Positions 7,394 through 16,526 of a stretch of DNA of 64,000 bases are shown here, piece by piece. Numbering within the stretch: position 1 is the first letter of the stretch; each line of letters begins with the position of its first letter. This DNA is from JABHIE01 sp964584805. Its GTDB lineage: Bacteria; Planctomycetota; UBA1135. The stretch spans positions 1-64,000 of the forward strand of contig CAZPAY010000002.1 of NCBI GenBank assembly GCA_964584805.1. The letters run 5' to 3'. The notes under the pieces are model-generated. The model had not been told where the DNA came from and ran no database searches. It saw nothing but the letters and a program-made list of their open reading frames with translations. Made by a program: the position numbers and the translations under genes.

Positions 7394-10126
7394 ATGGCAT
7401 CCTCAAAAGCCAAAAAGCTTCCCGAAGAAACACCGATGATGCGGCAATTCCATGCCGCAAAAAATCGGTACCCGCATGCGTTGTTGTTCTTCCGCATGGG
7501 GGATTTTTACGAGATGTTTTTTGATGACGCGCACACGGCTGGCAAGGTGCTCGGCCTATCCGTGGTGTCTCGGTCGAAAGAAAAAGAAATCCCGATGGCG
7601 GGTGTGCCGGTGAAGTCGATGCCGGGTTATTTGGTTCGGTTGGTGCAGGCGGGCTACACCGTTGCGATTTGCGAGCAAATGCAAGACCCGCGCGAGGCCA
7701 AGGGTATCGTAGAGCGGGATGTCGTCCGCGTCGTGTCGCCGGGTACTTTGATCGAAGACGAAAACCTAAGCGGGGATGCCCCGTTGTTCGTGATGGGCGT
7801 GCATCTTGAGCAACCCCGGGGCCGTGGGGCGGCTGAGTTGTCGACGGGTGATTGGCCGGTTGGTTTGGCTTGGGCCGATCTGACGACGGGTTCGTTCCGC
7901 TGTTCCTCGACGACGGTAGGTCGTTTCGCGGAAGAGTTGGCTCGCGTGATGCCAGCCGAGGTTGTATTTGCTGACTACCCAGAATCCGATGCGCGCGCTG
8001 AGGTCGTGGGGCAGTTGAGTGCCACCGTTGCGCGTGAAGAGATTCCGTTTGCGTTGCGTCCGAGTTGGGGTTTTGACGCCGAGCGTGGCGCGCGCGATTT
8101 GTGCGAGCAGTTAAAGGTGTCGACCCTTGAGGCTTTTGGTATTGCCGCACAAACTGAGATTGTTTCGGCTTGCGGCGGCTTGCTCGATTTTTTGAAAGAC
8201 ACGCAAAAGTCATCGCTAGCACATTTTCGCGACTTGCAGTTGCATCGGGCGAATCAGCATCTGGTGATCGATGGCGCGACGCGGCGCACGCTGGAGTTGA
8301 CCGCAAATCAGCAAGACGGCTCGCGCGAAGGCACTTTGCTCTCGGTGATGGATCGCACCTCGACTCCGATGGGTGCGCGTTTGTTGCGCGAGTGGTTGCT
8401 CGAGCCGTTGGTTGAAGCCGATGCGATTTGCGCGCGGCATGAAGCGGTGGGTGAGTTGCTCGATTCAGTCGATGTGCGGCGCGCGCTTGTGGGCCAGTTA
8501 GACGGCTTGGGTGACCTTGAGCGATTGTCGGCCAAAGTTGCCGCAGGTCGCTCAAATGCGCGTGATTTGGTCGGTTTAGGCAATGCCCTAGGTCGCGTAC
8601 CGGCCTTAAAGACTTCGCTCGCGGCTGTTTCGGCCAAGCGATTGTGTGAGTTAGATGCCGCGCTTGATCCATGTGAGGTTTTGCAAAAGCGGCTTGCGGC
8701 GACTTTGGTCGACAGCCCGCCGTTGGCCCTGAATGAGGGCGGCTTGGTGCGTGACGGTTTCTCGAGTGAGCTCGACGAGTATCGCGAGTTGGCCGCTGGC
8801 GGCAAGGCGTATTTGGTCGAGTTGCAGCAGCGCGAGCTTGAGCGCACGGGCATCCCGACTTTGAAGGTAGGTTTTAATCGTGTGTTTGGATACTACATTG
8901 AGGTGTCGCGTTTGCAGTCAGACCGTGTGCCCGATGATTACATCCGCAAGCAAACGCTAAAAAATTCTGAGCGCTACATCACGCCTGAGCTGAAAGAGTA
9001 CGAGGCCAAAGTTTTAGGCGCGGAAGAAAAAGCCCAAGACCTTGAGTATCAAATTTTTTCTGAGTTGCGCGCCGCATCTTCTCAGGAAGTCGAGCGTTTA
9101 TTGATGACGGCATCTGCGCTTGCGGGGCTTGATGCATTAAACGGCTTGGCCACGGTTGCGGTAGAGCGGCGTTTTGTGCGCCCCGAGTTTGTTGACGGCG
9201 AAGTTGAGTTGGAGATTGTGGGTGGGCGGCACCCCGTAGTTGAAGCCGCCTTGCTAGACGACCCCTTCGTGCCGAACAATACGAGTTTTGCGAGTGATCG
9301 GCGATTGGCTGTTTTAACCGGGCCCAATATGAGTGGTAAATCGACTTGGTTGCGGCAAAGTGCACTCATTGTTTTGATGGCACAAATGGGCAGTTTTGTG
9401 CCCGCCGAGTCGGCGCGCTTAAGTTTGGTCGACCGCATTTTTACTCGGCTCGGCTCGGGTGATGACATCGCGCGAGGGCAATCTACCTTCATGGTCGAGA
9501 TGGTCGAGACAGCTAATATTTTGCGTAACGCGACAAGCCGTTCCTTGTTGTTGCTTGATGAGGTGGGGCGCGGCACTTCGACTTTTGATGGCCTCGCGAT
9601 TGCTTGGGCCGTTTGTGAACATGTGCATAATGAAATTGGCGCGCGTTGCTTGTTTGCCACGCATTACCACCAATTGACCGATTTGGCCGCGAGTTTGACT
9701 AATGCGGTGAATTTAAATGTCGCCGTGAGAGAGTGGGGCGATGAGATAGTCTTCCTCCATCGCATTGAGGAAGGCGGCACCGATCGCAGTTACGGCATCC
9801 ATGTTGCCCAGTTGGCCGGCTTGCCTGTAGGGGTCCTGAATCGCGCTCGTAATGTGCTCTCCCGCCTTGAGCGCGACGAAGAAGATTTGTCACGACGCAT
9901 TTTGCAGGCCGCTCCAGAAGTGGTTAAGCCGGGTGCCGAGTCCGAATTGCCCACCACCGATGAGTTGTTGGTTTTGCAACACTCCCTTTTCGACTTACTC
10001 GCCAATGAAGATGGCGACAAGGCCTTGCTTGATGAGTTAAACGATATGGATTTAAATGAAGTTTCGCCGATGGATGCCTGGCGCACCCTTGACCGCGTCT
10101 TGCGCGCAATAAAATCAAAATCATGA
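7394..10126 (+). CDS. mutS: DNA mismatch repair protein MutS
   Basis: Mismatch recognition ATPase, 910 residues, close to the length of typical MutS1. The N-terminal mismatch-binding motif is GDFYEMF, with Phe38 and Glu40 the F-x-E residues that wedge at a mismatch. Connector, lever and clamp regions follow. The ATPase domain has Walker A GPNMSGKST near residue 643, a Walker B-like LLLLDEVGRGTSTFDG, and the ATHYHQLTDL switch region. The C-terminal tail is complete. A complete mutS without mutL next to it is ordinary. The stop overlaps the ATG of the HAD gene by 4 bp (ATGA), so the two are translationally coupled. Confidence 0.97.
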   Translation: MASSKAKKLPEETPMMRQFHAAKNRYPHALLFFRMGDFYEMFFDDAHTAGKVLGLSVVSRSKEKEIPMAGVPVKSMPGYLVRLVQAGYTVAICEQMQDPREAKGIVERDVVRVVSPGTLIEDENLSGDAPLFVMGVHLEQPRGRGAAELSTGDWPVGLAWADLTTGSFRCSSTTVGRFAEELARVMPAEVVFADYPESDARAEVVGQLSATVAREEIPFALRPSWGFDAERGARDLCEQLKVSTLEAFGIAAQTEIVSACGGLLDFLKDTQKSSLAHFRDLQLHRANQHLVIDGATRRTLELTANQQDGSREGTLLSVMDRTSTPMGARLLREWLLEPLVEADAICARHEAVGELLDSVDVRRALVGQLDGLGDLERLSAKVAAGRSNARDLVGLGNALGRVPALKTSLAAVSAKRLCELDAALDPCEVLQKRLAATLVDSPPLALNEGGLVRDGFSSELDEYRELAAGGKAYLVELQQRELERTGIPTLKVGFNRVFGYYIEVSRLQSDRVPDDYIRKQTLKNSERYITPELKEYEAKVLGAEEKAQDLEYQIFSELRAASSQEVERLLMTASALAGLDALNGLATVAVERRFVRPEFVDGEVELEIVGGRHPVVEAALLDDPFVPNNTSFASDRRLAVLTGPNMSGKSTWLRQSALIVLMAQMGSFVPAESARLSLVDRIFTRLGSGDDIARGQSTFMVEMVETANILRNATSRSLLLLDEVGRGTSTFDGLAIAWAVCEHVHNEIGARCLFATHYHQLTDLAASLTNAVNLNVAVREWGDEIVFLHRIEEGGTDRSYGIHVAQLAGLPVGVLNRARNVLSRLERDEEDLSRRILQAAPEVVKPGAESELPTTDELLVLQHSLFDLLANEDGDKALLDELNDMDLNEVSPMDAWRTLDRVLRAIKSKS

Positions 10127-10965
10127 CATCTGAAAAAACCGCACCCTTGACCGTAGCCTTGGTTTACGACTTTGACGGCACGCTTGCTGAGGGGTCGATG
10201 CAAGAGCACTCGCTATTCCCCGCTTTGGGTGTTGTGCCCGAAGAATTTTGGCCGATGGTCGAGGCAGATACTGAGAGTGCGGATGCTGACGGCATCTTGA
10301 TGTATATGCGCCATATTTTGAAAGCGGCTGAGCGGCGAGGGGTACCGATTACGCAAGCGATGTTGCGGCAACACGGCGCAAAGGTGCCTTTCTTCCCGGG
10401 CGTACTTGATTGGTTTGACCGCATTAATGCCTACGCGCTTGAGCACTTTAATTTAGAGTTGCAGCATTTTGTCGTTTCGTCAGGCAATGAAGAAATTGTT
10501 AAGGGCACTCCGATTTATGACAGTTTTAAAGAAGTGTTTGCGTGCAAGTATATTTTTGACGAAGACGGCCGCGCGGTGTGGCCGGCGGTGGGTTTGAATT
10601 ACACGACCAAGACACAGTTTCTGTTCCGCATTAGCAAGGGGATCCACAACTACTGGGACCACAAAACATTGAATCGCTGGATGCCAAAAGATGAAAAGGC
10701 ATTCCCATTTTCGCGGATGATTTTCTTGGGCGATGGCGATTCCGATATCCCTTCAATGGAGCTAGTGCGCGCAGAGGGCGGCTATGCATTCGCCGTTTTT
10801 GACCCCGCTTCCTGGGAGGGCGCGTGGTGCCAAGAAAAGGTTCACCGCCTGATTTCAGAAGACCGTATTAATTATGCAGCGCCAGGCGATTACTCGGATG
10901 GCAGTTTTCTCGACATTGTTATGAAGGGTGTTTTGCAGAGAATTGCACGCTTAGAGGCGGAATAG
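10123..10965 (+). CDS. HAD-superfamily phosphatase
   Basis: A 280-residue haloacid-dehalogenase-type hydrolase. Motif I is YDFDGTLAEG near residues 14-23, with the nucleophile in DFDGT. A serine in VVSSGNEE is the likely motif II. The C-terminal acidic motif is FLGDGDSDIPSME. The large insert between motif I and II forms a helical cap. Such enzymes dephosphorylate small molecules; the substrate cannot be named. It follows mutS with a 4-bp start/stop overlap, though no functional link with mismatch repair is known. About 100 bp of non-coding DNA with a palindrome follows before the sigma factor gene. Confidence 0.8.
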   Translation: MTSEKTAPLTVALVYDFDGTLAEGSMQEHSLFPALGVVPEEFWPMVEADTESADADGILMYMRHILKAAERRGVPITQAMLRQHGAKVPFFPGVLDWFDRINAYALEHFNLELQHFVVSSGNEEIVKGTPIYDSFKEVFACKYIFDEDGRAVWPAVGLNYTTKTQFLFRISKGIHNYWDHKTLNRWMPKDEKAFPFSRMIFLGDGDSDIPSMELVRAEGGYAFAVFDPASWEGAWCQEKVHRLISEDRINYAAPGDYSDGSFLDIVMKGVLQRIARLEAE

Positions 10966-11011
10966 GCCTTGTTTTTGCTGGGTTATTGAAGCCTCGGCCA
11001 TTTTACGCCTA

Positions 11012-11036
11012 TATAGCACTAAAATAGTGCTATAAT
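11012..11036 (+). promoter_or_regulatory. Perfect 10-bp palindrome overlapping a TATAAT box upstream of the sigma factor gene
   Basis: The arms TATAGCACTA (11012-11021) and TAGTGCTATA (11025-11034) are exact reverse complements around AAA. The right arm runs into TATAAT at 11031-11036, a consensus -10 box. The ATG of the sigma factor gene is 28 bp further on, after an AGGAG at 11052-11056. No convincing -35 box lies 16-18 bp upstream. The simplest reading is an operator for a dimeric repressor that would block this promoter. The half-sites resemble those of the HrcA CIRCE element (AGCACT / AGTGCT), but the spacing is 5 bp instead of 11, so I do not call it CIRCE. No T-run follows, so it is not a standard terminator. 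Confidence 0.6.
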
Positions 11037-11063
11037 CAACCATCCTAGTACAGGAGTACGCCC

Positions 11064-12266
11064 ATGTCTGGTTACTTTGATCCATCCTTGCAAGCCGGGG
11101 TCGTGAACCCCATTACTCACATAGCTTTTTCAGCTGTGGCCGAGGGGCTTGATTTTGACGACTTCGATGCAAGTTGTAAACGAGTTGCGCGCCGACTGGA
11201 TAAGCATCATTTGTCGATCGATATGACTTTTCCCCGAAAGGAGGAAAGCAAGGCAATGCTGGGGCGCGGCAAGTTGGCTTGGTTCCGCGCGCAGGTAAAA
11301 CGCGTGCCAGTAATGGACCGCCAAGAAGAGTTGGCTTTCACTATGATGGTCGAGTTTTTGTGGCGCCGCTTAAAAACGGCGCGTCGAGCATGTGGGTTTT
11401 CGAAAACAGAAGTCGAGCAATACCCGGGCGTAGATGATGAGCGCTGCGTGGCTTGCCCGCCGGGCCGTGAGCTGATCTGTAAAGGCTGTGCGCCGCGGAG
11501 TTTGTCAGCCGGCAAGCGCGCACGATTGCGCGCACGCACGCATGAATTTATTGCAGCACGTAACGAGTTGATGGAGCGCAATTTGCACATCGTTTTTCGT
11601 TTGCTTGAAAAGTATTCACGAGTAGGAGTGCCTGTCGAGGATATGGTCCAGGAGGCCAACAATTCACTATTTAAGGCGGTTCAGGGTTTTGACTTCCTTC
11701 GCGGATTTCGGTTTAAGACTTATGCCGGTTATTGGATTAACCAGGCATTTCTAAACGCGATTTATAACCAATCGCGCACCGTTCGCGTGCCGGCCTATAT
11801 CCAAAAGGCCATGAAGAAAATGCGCGATGCCGTCGAATCGGCGGGGGACTCAACTTTGTTCTTCAATCCGCATGAGTTAGCCCAGCAGGCGGGCATGACG
11901 GAAGAGCTTGTAAAGACGGCGCTCAAGGGCAACCGCTACTCACAAAGCATCCACCGAAAAATTGACTCCGATGAAGCTTGTGAAATGCTCGATTTGTTTG
12001 ATGGGGGTGACGCATCAAGCGCTCCAGATTTCAAAGAAGATGTTTTGATGCTTCGGCATTTGGGGCAAGCGATGGGTCGGTTGACTGAGCGAGAGCAATC
12101 TGTTGTCCGCATGCGTTTTGGTCTTGGCGGAGAAGAGCCTTGCACACTTTCGGAAGTCGGCGCGGCTCTTGGCATTTCTCTTGAGCGCGTCAGACAAATT
12201 CAGCGCATTTCACTCGAAAAAATGCGCGCCGGTGATCATGCTCAATCTCTTCAGCAGTTTGTTTAG
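11064..12266 (+). CDS. Sigma-70 family RNA polymerase sigma factor with a four-cysteine insert
   Basis: A 400-residue sigma factor of the RpoD/RpoS type. Region 1.2-like sequence is near residues 82-105. Region 2 spans roughly 164-235 and contains NLHIVFRLLEKYSRVG, DMVQEANNSL and FRFKTYAGYWINQAF. Region 4 is at about 345-395, with LTEREQSVVRMRFGL and a helix-turn-helix ending VRQIQRISLEKM. Between regions 1.2 and 2 lies Cys128-x2-Cys131-x7-Cys139-x2-Cys142, a zinc-ribbon-like or redox-sensitive cluster that I do not know from canonical sigma factors. Region 2 replaces the usual YATWWIRQA with YAGYWINQA. The gene is preceded by AGGAG and the palindromic promoter at 11012-11036. It is likely an alternative sigma factor. 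Confidence 0.85.
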   Translation: MSGYFDPSLQAGVVNPITHIAFSAVAEGLDFDDFDASCKRVARRLDKHHLSIDMTFPRKEESKAMLGRGKLAWFRAQVKRVPVMDRQEELAFTMMVEFLWRRLKTARRACGFSKTEVEQYPGVDDERCVACPPGRELICKGCAPRSLSAGKRARLRARTHEFIAARNELMERNLHIVFRLLEKYSRVGVPVEDMVQEANNSLFKAVQGFDFLRGFRFKTYAGYWINQAFLNAIYNQSRTVRVPAYIQKAMKKMRDAVESAGDSTLFFNPHELAQQAGMTEELVKTALKGNRYSQSIHRKIDSDEACEMLDLFDGGDASSAPDFKEDVLMLRHLGQAMGRLTEREQSVVRMRFGLGGEEPCTLSEVGAALGISLERVRQIQRISLEKMRAGDHAQSLQQFV

Positions 12267-12290
12267 GCGACCGTATAATTTTTGATTCTC

Positions 12291-13172
12291 ATGGTTCAAG
12301 AAACGCGCAAACCAGACTGGCTTAAGGTCCGCCTTCCCGCGGGGGAAGTTGTGGCCAGATTGCGTAACGAATTGCGTGCAAAAGGTTTATATACGGTCTG
12401 CGAAGAGGCTCATTGCCCCAACCAGGGCGAGTGTTGGGAGGCTGGCACCGCAACCGTGATGCTGTTGGGCGATGTTTGCACCCGTGGTTGCCGCTTTTGC
12501 GCGGTCAAGACGGGTAACCCGCAGGGCTGGCTCGATGCTCAAGAGCCCCAAAAGGTGGCCGAGATGGCCGATGTGCCGCGTTTGCGTTATCTGGTCCTGA
12601 CCTCGGTCGATCGCGATGACTTGCCTGACCTCGGAGCCGGGCATTACGCGGAAACAATTGCCGCGCTTAAGTCGCGTCGTCCTGAGTTGTTGGTTGAGGC
12701 TTTGGTTCCTGATTTTCAAGGGCGCGCGGATTGCATCGCTATGGTTTGTGATTCAGGCGTGGATGTTTTTTCCCATAACATTGAAACGGTAGACCGTCTC
12801 CATCGTCGCGTGCGGGATGTGCGCGCAACTTATCAGCAGTCTCTTTCCGTTTTGGAAGAGGCAAAGCGATATCGCCCCGATGTCGTCACCAAGTCGAGTT
12901 TGATGCTCGGCCTTGGAGAAACAACAGATGAGCTCCTCACCGCCATGCAACATTTGCGTGAAGTCGGTGTCGAGATTCTCACCCTTGGGCAGTACTTGGC
13001 CCCATCAAAGAAACACTTAGCCGTCGAGCGTTTTTATACGCCCGAAGAATTCGAGGAATGGCGTGAAATCGCTGAGCGAGAGCTCGGTTTTGCATTCTGC
13101 GCTTCCGGCCCGCTTGTGCGTTCATCGTACAAAGCAGCCGAGCATTTCCTTTCGAGTCGATTGGCTGTTTGA
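12291..13172 (+). CDS. lipA: Lipoyl synthase LipA
   Basis: Radical SAM enzyme that inserts two sulfur atoms into protein-bound octanoyl groups to make the lipoyl cofactor. Counting from the ATG at 12291, the auxiliary cluster ligands are Cys37, Cys42 and Cys48 (CEEAHCPNQGEC). The radical SAM cluster ligands are Cys63, Cys67 and Cys70 (CTRGCRFC). The frame is also open from an upstream TTG at 12282, but the ATG gives the usual N-terminus. The length of 293 residues is normal. A TATAAT at 12274-12279 might be a promoter. It leads directly into the 2-oxoacid dehydrogenase genes, whose E2 is a substrate for lipoylation. LipB is encoded at 53966-54640. Confidence 0.96.
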   Translation: MVQETRKPDWLKVRLPAGEVVARLRNELRAKGLYTVCEEAHCPNQGECWEAGTATVMLLGDVCTRGCRFCAVKTGNPQGWLDAQEPQKVAEMADVPRLRYLVLTSVDRDDLPDLGAGHYAETIAALKSRRPELLVEALVPDFQGRADCIAMVCDSGVDVFSHNIETVDRLHRRVRDVRATYQQSLSVLEEAKRYRPDVVTKSSLMLGLGETTDELLTAMQHLREVGVEILTLGQYLAPSKKHLAVERFYTPEEFEEWREIAERELGFAFCASGPLVRSSYKAAEHFLSSRLAV

Positions 13173-13186
13173 CCGAATAGTAAACG

Positions 13187-14293
13187 ATGATTCAAATCCT
13201 TGACCCGAAAGGGAAACAGGTAGGCACCCCTCCTCGTGTCGACCCTGAAGTGCTCCTGCGTATGTATCGAGCCATGGTGGCTACGCGCCAATTCGACGAC
13301 CGTGCGATGAAATTACAGCGCACCGGCAAGGTTGGCTTTTCCATCCCCAACGAAGGGATTGAGGCTGTTTCCGCTGGCGCAGCTGCCGCGCTTGATGCTA
13401 CGAAAGATTGGATTGCGCCACACTATCGCGACTTTGCGATGGCGCTTTTCCATGGTGTGCGGCCACAAGAGATGATGGACAATATGTTTGGCAATACCGA
13501 CGACCATGCGCGCGGTCGCCAGATGCCAGTGCACTTCACCTTTACCGAGCCGATTAAGTGGTTGTCGATTTCCTCACCGCTCGGTACTCAAGTGCCGAAT
13601 GCTGTGGGCATTGCAATGGCGATGCAAAAGCGTGGCGAAGATGGCGTCGTGTTGACCAGCTTTGGTGATGGTTCAACGAGCACATCGGGTTTTCATTCCG
13701 GGATGAATTTCGCCGGAGTCATGAGCGCACCCGTTGTGTTTTTATGCCAAAACAACCAATACGCGATTTCCTGCCCGGTTGAAAAACAAACGGCAAGCGA
13801 GACTTTTGCAATCAAAGGTGAAGCCTATGGCATCCCTGGAGTTAAGGTCGACGGGAATGATGTCTTGGCCGTTTATGATGCGGTGAAAAAAGCCGTCGAC
13901 AAAGCGCGTGCCGGTGGCGGCCCAACACTCATCGAAGCCGTTACTTTCCGCATGGGTGGCCATTCGACATCTGACGACCCGCGCCGCTACATCGAAGCTT
14001 CCGTCATGGACGAATGGGCCGCAAAAGACCCAATCAAGCGTTTTCGAGCCTATCTAGAAGCCGAAGGTGTTTTGAAAAGCGGCGATGCAGATGCCATCCA
14101 AGAGGAATTTGCTGCGATCATGAAAGAGGCCGCAGAGGTTGCTGAGTCGAAAGCGCGCCCTGCTTTAGAAACGATTTTCTCAGACACTTTTGAGGAAATG
14201 CCCGAGCACCTTAAAGCTCAAAGAGATTGGTGTATTAGCCATTACTCATCACGCGATGAAAGCGTAAACGAAAAGGGAGAGTTCCCACTATGA
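13187..14293 (+). CDS. 2-oxoacid dehydrogenase E1 alpha subunit (branched-chain type)
   Basis: Thiamine-diphosphate-dependent E1 alpha chain, 368 residues. The ThDP motif starts at GDGSTSTSGFHSG and ends at the paired Asn of CQNNQYA. A phosphorylation-loop-like YRMGGHSTSDDPRRY equivalent is present near residue 255 (FRMGGHSTSDDP). It resembles branched-chain 2-oxoacid dehydrogenase alpha chains (GRQMPVH and SSPLGTQVPNAVG) more than pyruvate dehydrogenase, but the split is not absolute from sequence alone. It overlaps the E1 beta gene by 4 bp (ATGA), as expected for a heterotetramer. A second E1 alpha gene lies at the end of this cluster. Confidence 0.9.
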   Translation: MIQILDPKGKQVGTPPRVDPEVLLRMYRAMVATRQFDDRAMKLQRTGKVGFSIPNEGIEAVSAGAAAALDATKDWIAPHYRDFAMALFHGVRPQEMMDNMFGNTDDHARGRQMPVHFTFTEPIKWLSISSPLGTQVPNAVGIAMAMQKRGEDGVVLTSFGDGSTSTSGFHSGMNFAGVMSAPVVFLCQNNQYAISCPVEKQTASETFAIKGEAYGIPGVKVDGNDVLAVYDAVKKAVDKARAGGGPTLIEAVTFRMGGHSTSDDPRRYIEASVMDEWAAKDPIKRFRAYLEAEGVLKSGDADAIQEEFAAIMKEAAEVAESKARPALETIFSDTFEEMPEHLKAQRDWCISHYSSRDESVNEKGEFPL

Positions 14294-15282
14294 CCACTGC
14301 CACAAATACAAAAATGACTTTGGTGCAAGCCGTTAACGACGGCTTGCGTTGCGCGATGCGCGTGGATGAATCTGTTTTGGTGCTCGGCGAAGATGTTGGG
14401 CCAAAGGGTGGCGTTTTTCTCGCGACCGACGGCTTGACTGCAGAGTTTGGCGAAGAGCGATGTTTTGATACTCCGCTTTCCGAAGACGGCATCATTGGAG
14501 TTGGCATCGGCATGGCCATGAATGGCATGAAGCCGGTTTGCGAAATTCAATTTCAGGATTTCATCTTTCCCGCCTTTGATCAAATCGTGAGCGAGGCGGC
14601 AAAAATGCGCTATCGCTCGGGTGGTCAATACACGGTGCCATTGGTGATTCGCACACCTTATGGCGGCGGTATTCGCGGTGGCCTTTATCACTCACAATCC
14701 GGTGAGGCTTATTTCTGCCACACACCAGGTATTAAGGTCGTTGTGCCCTCCAACCCTTATGACGCAAAAGGTTTGTTGGCCGCGGCGATTGCCGACCCCG
14801 ACCCCGTTTTGTTTCTAGAGCCAAAGGCGCTTTATCGTTCGACAAAAATGGAAGTGCCTGAGGGCGAATACACCATTCCACTTTCTAAAGTGGCGACGGT
14901 TGTCGAAGGAGATGAATTAGTTGTCTTCTGCTACGGTGCGATGGTGCCGGTTTGCGTCAAGGCCGCCGAGCGCGTGAAAGAATCGCGCGGTGCATCCATC
15001 AGGGTCGTCGACTTGCGTACTTTGATGCCGCTTGACGAGGAGGCCGTGCTGGATGCCATCCGTGAATGTGGTCGCGTGGTCACGGTTCACGAAGCCCCAC
15101 GCTTTTGTGGTTTCGGTGCTGAAATTTCGGCACTCGCCGCAGAGCACGCCATTGAATATCTCGAAGCGCCGGTTAAGCGCGTGACGGGTTTTGATACGCC
15201 TTTCCCGAACACACTCGAGCATTACTACATGCCCGATACGCGCCGCGTGGTCGATGCCATCGAAGAAGCCCTGGAGTTTTAA
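14290..15282 (+). CDS. 2-oxoacid dehydrogenase E1 beta subunit
   Basis: E1 beta chain, 330 residues, the partner of E1 alpha. Typical transketolase-like features are visible: SVLVLGEDVGPKGGVF near the N-terminus, the glutamate in CEIQFQDFIFPAFDQ, and the C-terminal domain with DLRTLMPLDEEAVL and HEAPRFCGFGAEI. It provides part of the ThDP site and the interface to E2. The start is the ATG that overlaps the E1 alpha stop by 4 bp. The gap to E2 is 2 bp. It is the only beta gene in the cluster although there are two alpha genes. Confidence 0.93.
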   Translation: MTTATNTKMTLVQAVNDGLRCAMRVDESVLVLGEDVGPKGGVFLATDGLTAEFGEERCFDTPLSEDGIIGVGIGMAMNGMKPVCEIQFQDFIFPAFDQIVSEAAKMRYRSGGQYTVPLVIRTPYGGGIRGGLYHSQSGEAYFCHTPGIKVVVPSNPYDAKGLLAAAIADPDPVLFLEPKALYRSTKMEVPEGEYTIPLSKVATVVEGDELVVFCYGAMVPVCVKAAERVKESRGASIRVVDLRTLMPLDEEAVLDAIRECGRVVTVHEAPRFCGFGAEISALAAEHAIEYLEAPVKRVTGFDTPFPNTLEHYYMPDTRRVVDAIEEALEF

Positions 15283-15284
15283 TT

Positions 15285-16508
15285 ATGAGTCAACTTGATT
15301 TTCGTTTGCCCGATATCGGCGAGGGTGTTCACGAGGGGGAGGTCGTCCGCTGGATTGTTCCAGAGGGCGCGACAGTTGCGGCGGATGATTTGGTCGTCGA
15401 GGTCATGACCGACAAGGCCACCGTTGAGATCCCATCTCCGGCCGCTGGCGTAATCGCGAAGCATCTTTACGCCGAAGGCGATATTGCAGAAGTAGGGGAA
15501 ATCCTTTTCGTTATTACCACGGATGGCGAGGCTGTTGACACCGCAAGTCCTGCCGTGGAAGCAACTTCCGCTGTTGGCGCTACCGCCGTCGCGACAGTTG
15601 CTGCCGTCCCTGTTGCCACCGGAGGCAAAGTGCTTGCCGCACCCGCGACTCGGCGTTTGGCTCGTGAGATGAATGTCGATTTGAGCCTTATTGCTGGCAC
15701 TGGCCCAAACGGGCGCATCCGCCCTGATGATGTGCGGGCTGGTGTTCAGATTGCAGGCTCTGGCGTTGGCGCCCCAAGCGCAGTTGCTGGATCTGTTCCA
15801 GTAGCAGGCTCGCGAGAAGTGGATCGCATCCCATTCCGTGGAATTCGACGCAAAACGGCTGAGGCGATGTCTCGCTCGAAATTTACCGCGACACACTTTT
15901 CACTTATCGAGGAAGTGGATTGCACGCAATTGGTCATCTCACGAAATGGCGTCAAGGCCGTTGGCGAAGAGCAAGGCGTCAAGGTGACTTATATGGCCTA
16001 CATCATGAAGGCCACTGCAAAAGCACTGATGGAATTCTCTCAGCTTAATGCAGAATTAGATGAAGAAGCTCAAGAAATTATCATTAAAAAGTATGTGAAC
16101 TTAGGTGTAGCCGTTGACACGCCAAATGGGTTGGTAGTCCCGGTTGTGCATGATGTACAAGCAAAGGGTTTGCTGCAAATTGCAAGTGACCTCGTAGACA
16201 TTGCGACGCGCGCGCGCGATGGCAAGTTGACTCCAGCAGATTTCAAAGATTCGACATTTACCATTTCAAACGCCGGAAACATTGGGGGCGTTTTGGCAAC
16301 GCCAATCATTAACTTCCCAGAAGTCGCCATCATGGGAGTTCACTCCATGCGCAAGATGCCTCGATGCGTTGGCAATGACATCGTTGCGCGCGATGTGATG
16401 AACTTGTCCATCAGCATTGACCACCGAATTGTCGACGGCGCTGACGGCGCTCGCTTCATGGTGCGCGTGCGGGACTTGCTTGAAAACCCTACTTTGATGC
16501 TTATTTAG
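15285..16508 (+). CDS. Dihydrolipoamide acyltransferase E2
   Basis: E2 core of the complex, 407 residues. The N-terminal lipoyl domain has its attachment lysine at Lys44 in MTDKATVEIP. An Ala/Val/Thr-rich flexible linker follows (about residues 85-115). A peripheral-subunit-binding domain (PATRRLAREMNVDLSLIAG, ~120-150) would bind E3 or E1. The C-terminal catalytic domain carries the active-site histidine at about His380 in DHRIVDGADG. Only one lipoyl domain is present, as in branched-chain-type E2. The E3 is not in this cluster; lpd at 52510-53931 is the likely partner. Lipoylation would come from LipA and LipB in this window. Confidence 0.95.
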   Translation: MSQLDFRLPDIGEGVHEGEVVRWIVPEGATVAADDLVVEVMTDKATVEIPSPAAGVIAKHLYAEGDIAEVGEILFVITTDGEAVDTASPAVEATSAVGATAVATVAAVPVATGGKVLAAPATRRLAREMNVDLSLIAGTGPNGRIRPDDVRAGVQIAGSGVGAPSAVAGSVPVAGSREVDRIPFRGIRRKTAEAMSRSKFTATHFSLIEEVDCTQLVISRNGVKAVGEEQGVKVTYMAYIMKATAKALMEFSQLNAELDEEAQEIIIKKYVNLGVAVDTPNGLVVPVVHDVQAKGLLQIASDLVDIATRARDGKLTPADFKDSTFTISNAGNIGGVLATPIINFPEVAIMGVHSMRKMPRCVGNDIVARDVMNLSISIDHRIVDGADGARFMVRVRDLLENPTLMLI

Positions 16509-16526
16509 GCGTTTAAAAAAGATAGC

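Noticed and set aside
7392..8672. A 426-residue open frame on the minus strand opposite mutS
   Set aside because: It is rich in Arg, Pro, Ser and His, has no family signal, and is the antisense shadow of a conserved gene.
11012..11036. The palindrome as a CIRCE element for HrcA
   Set aside because: Half-sites are similar but the spacing is 5 bp; CIRCE needs 11 between the same half-sites.
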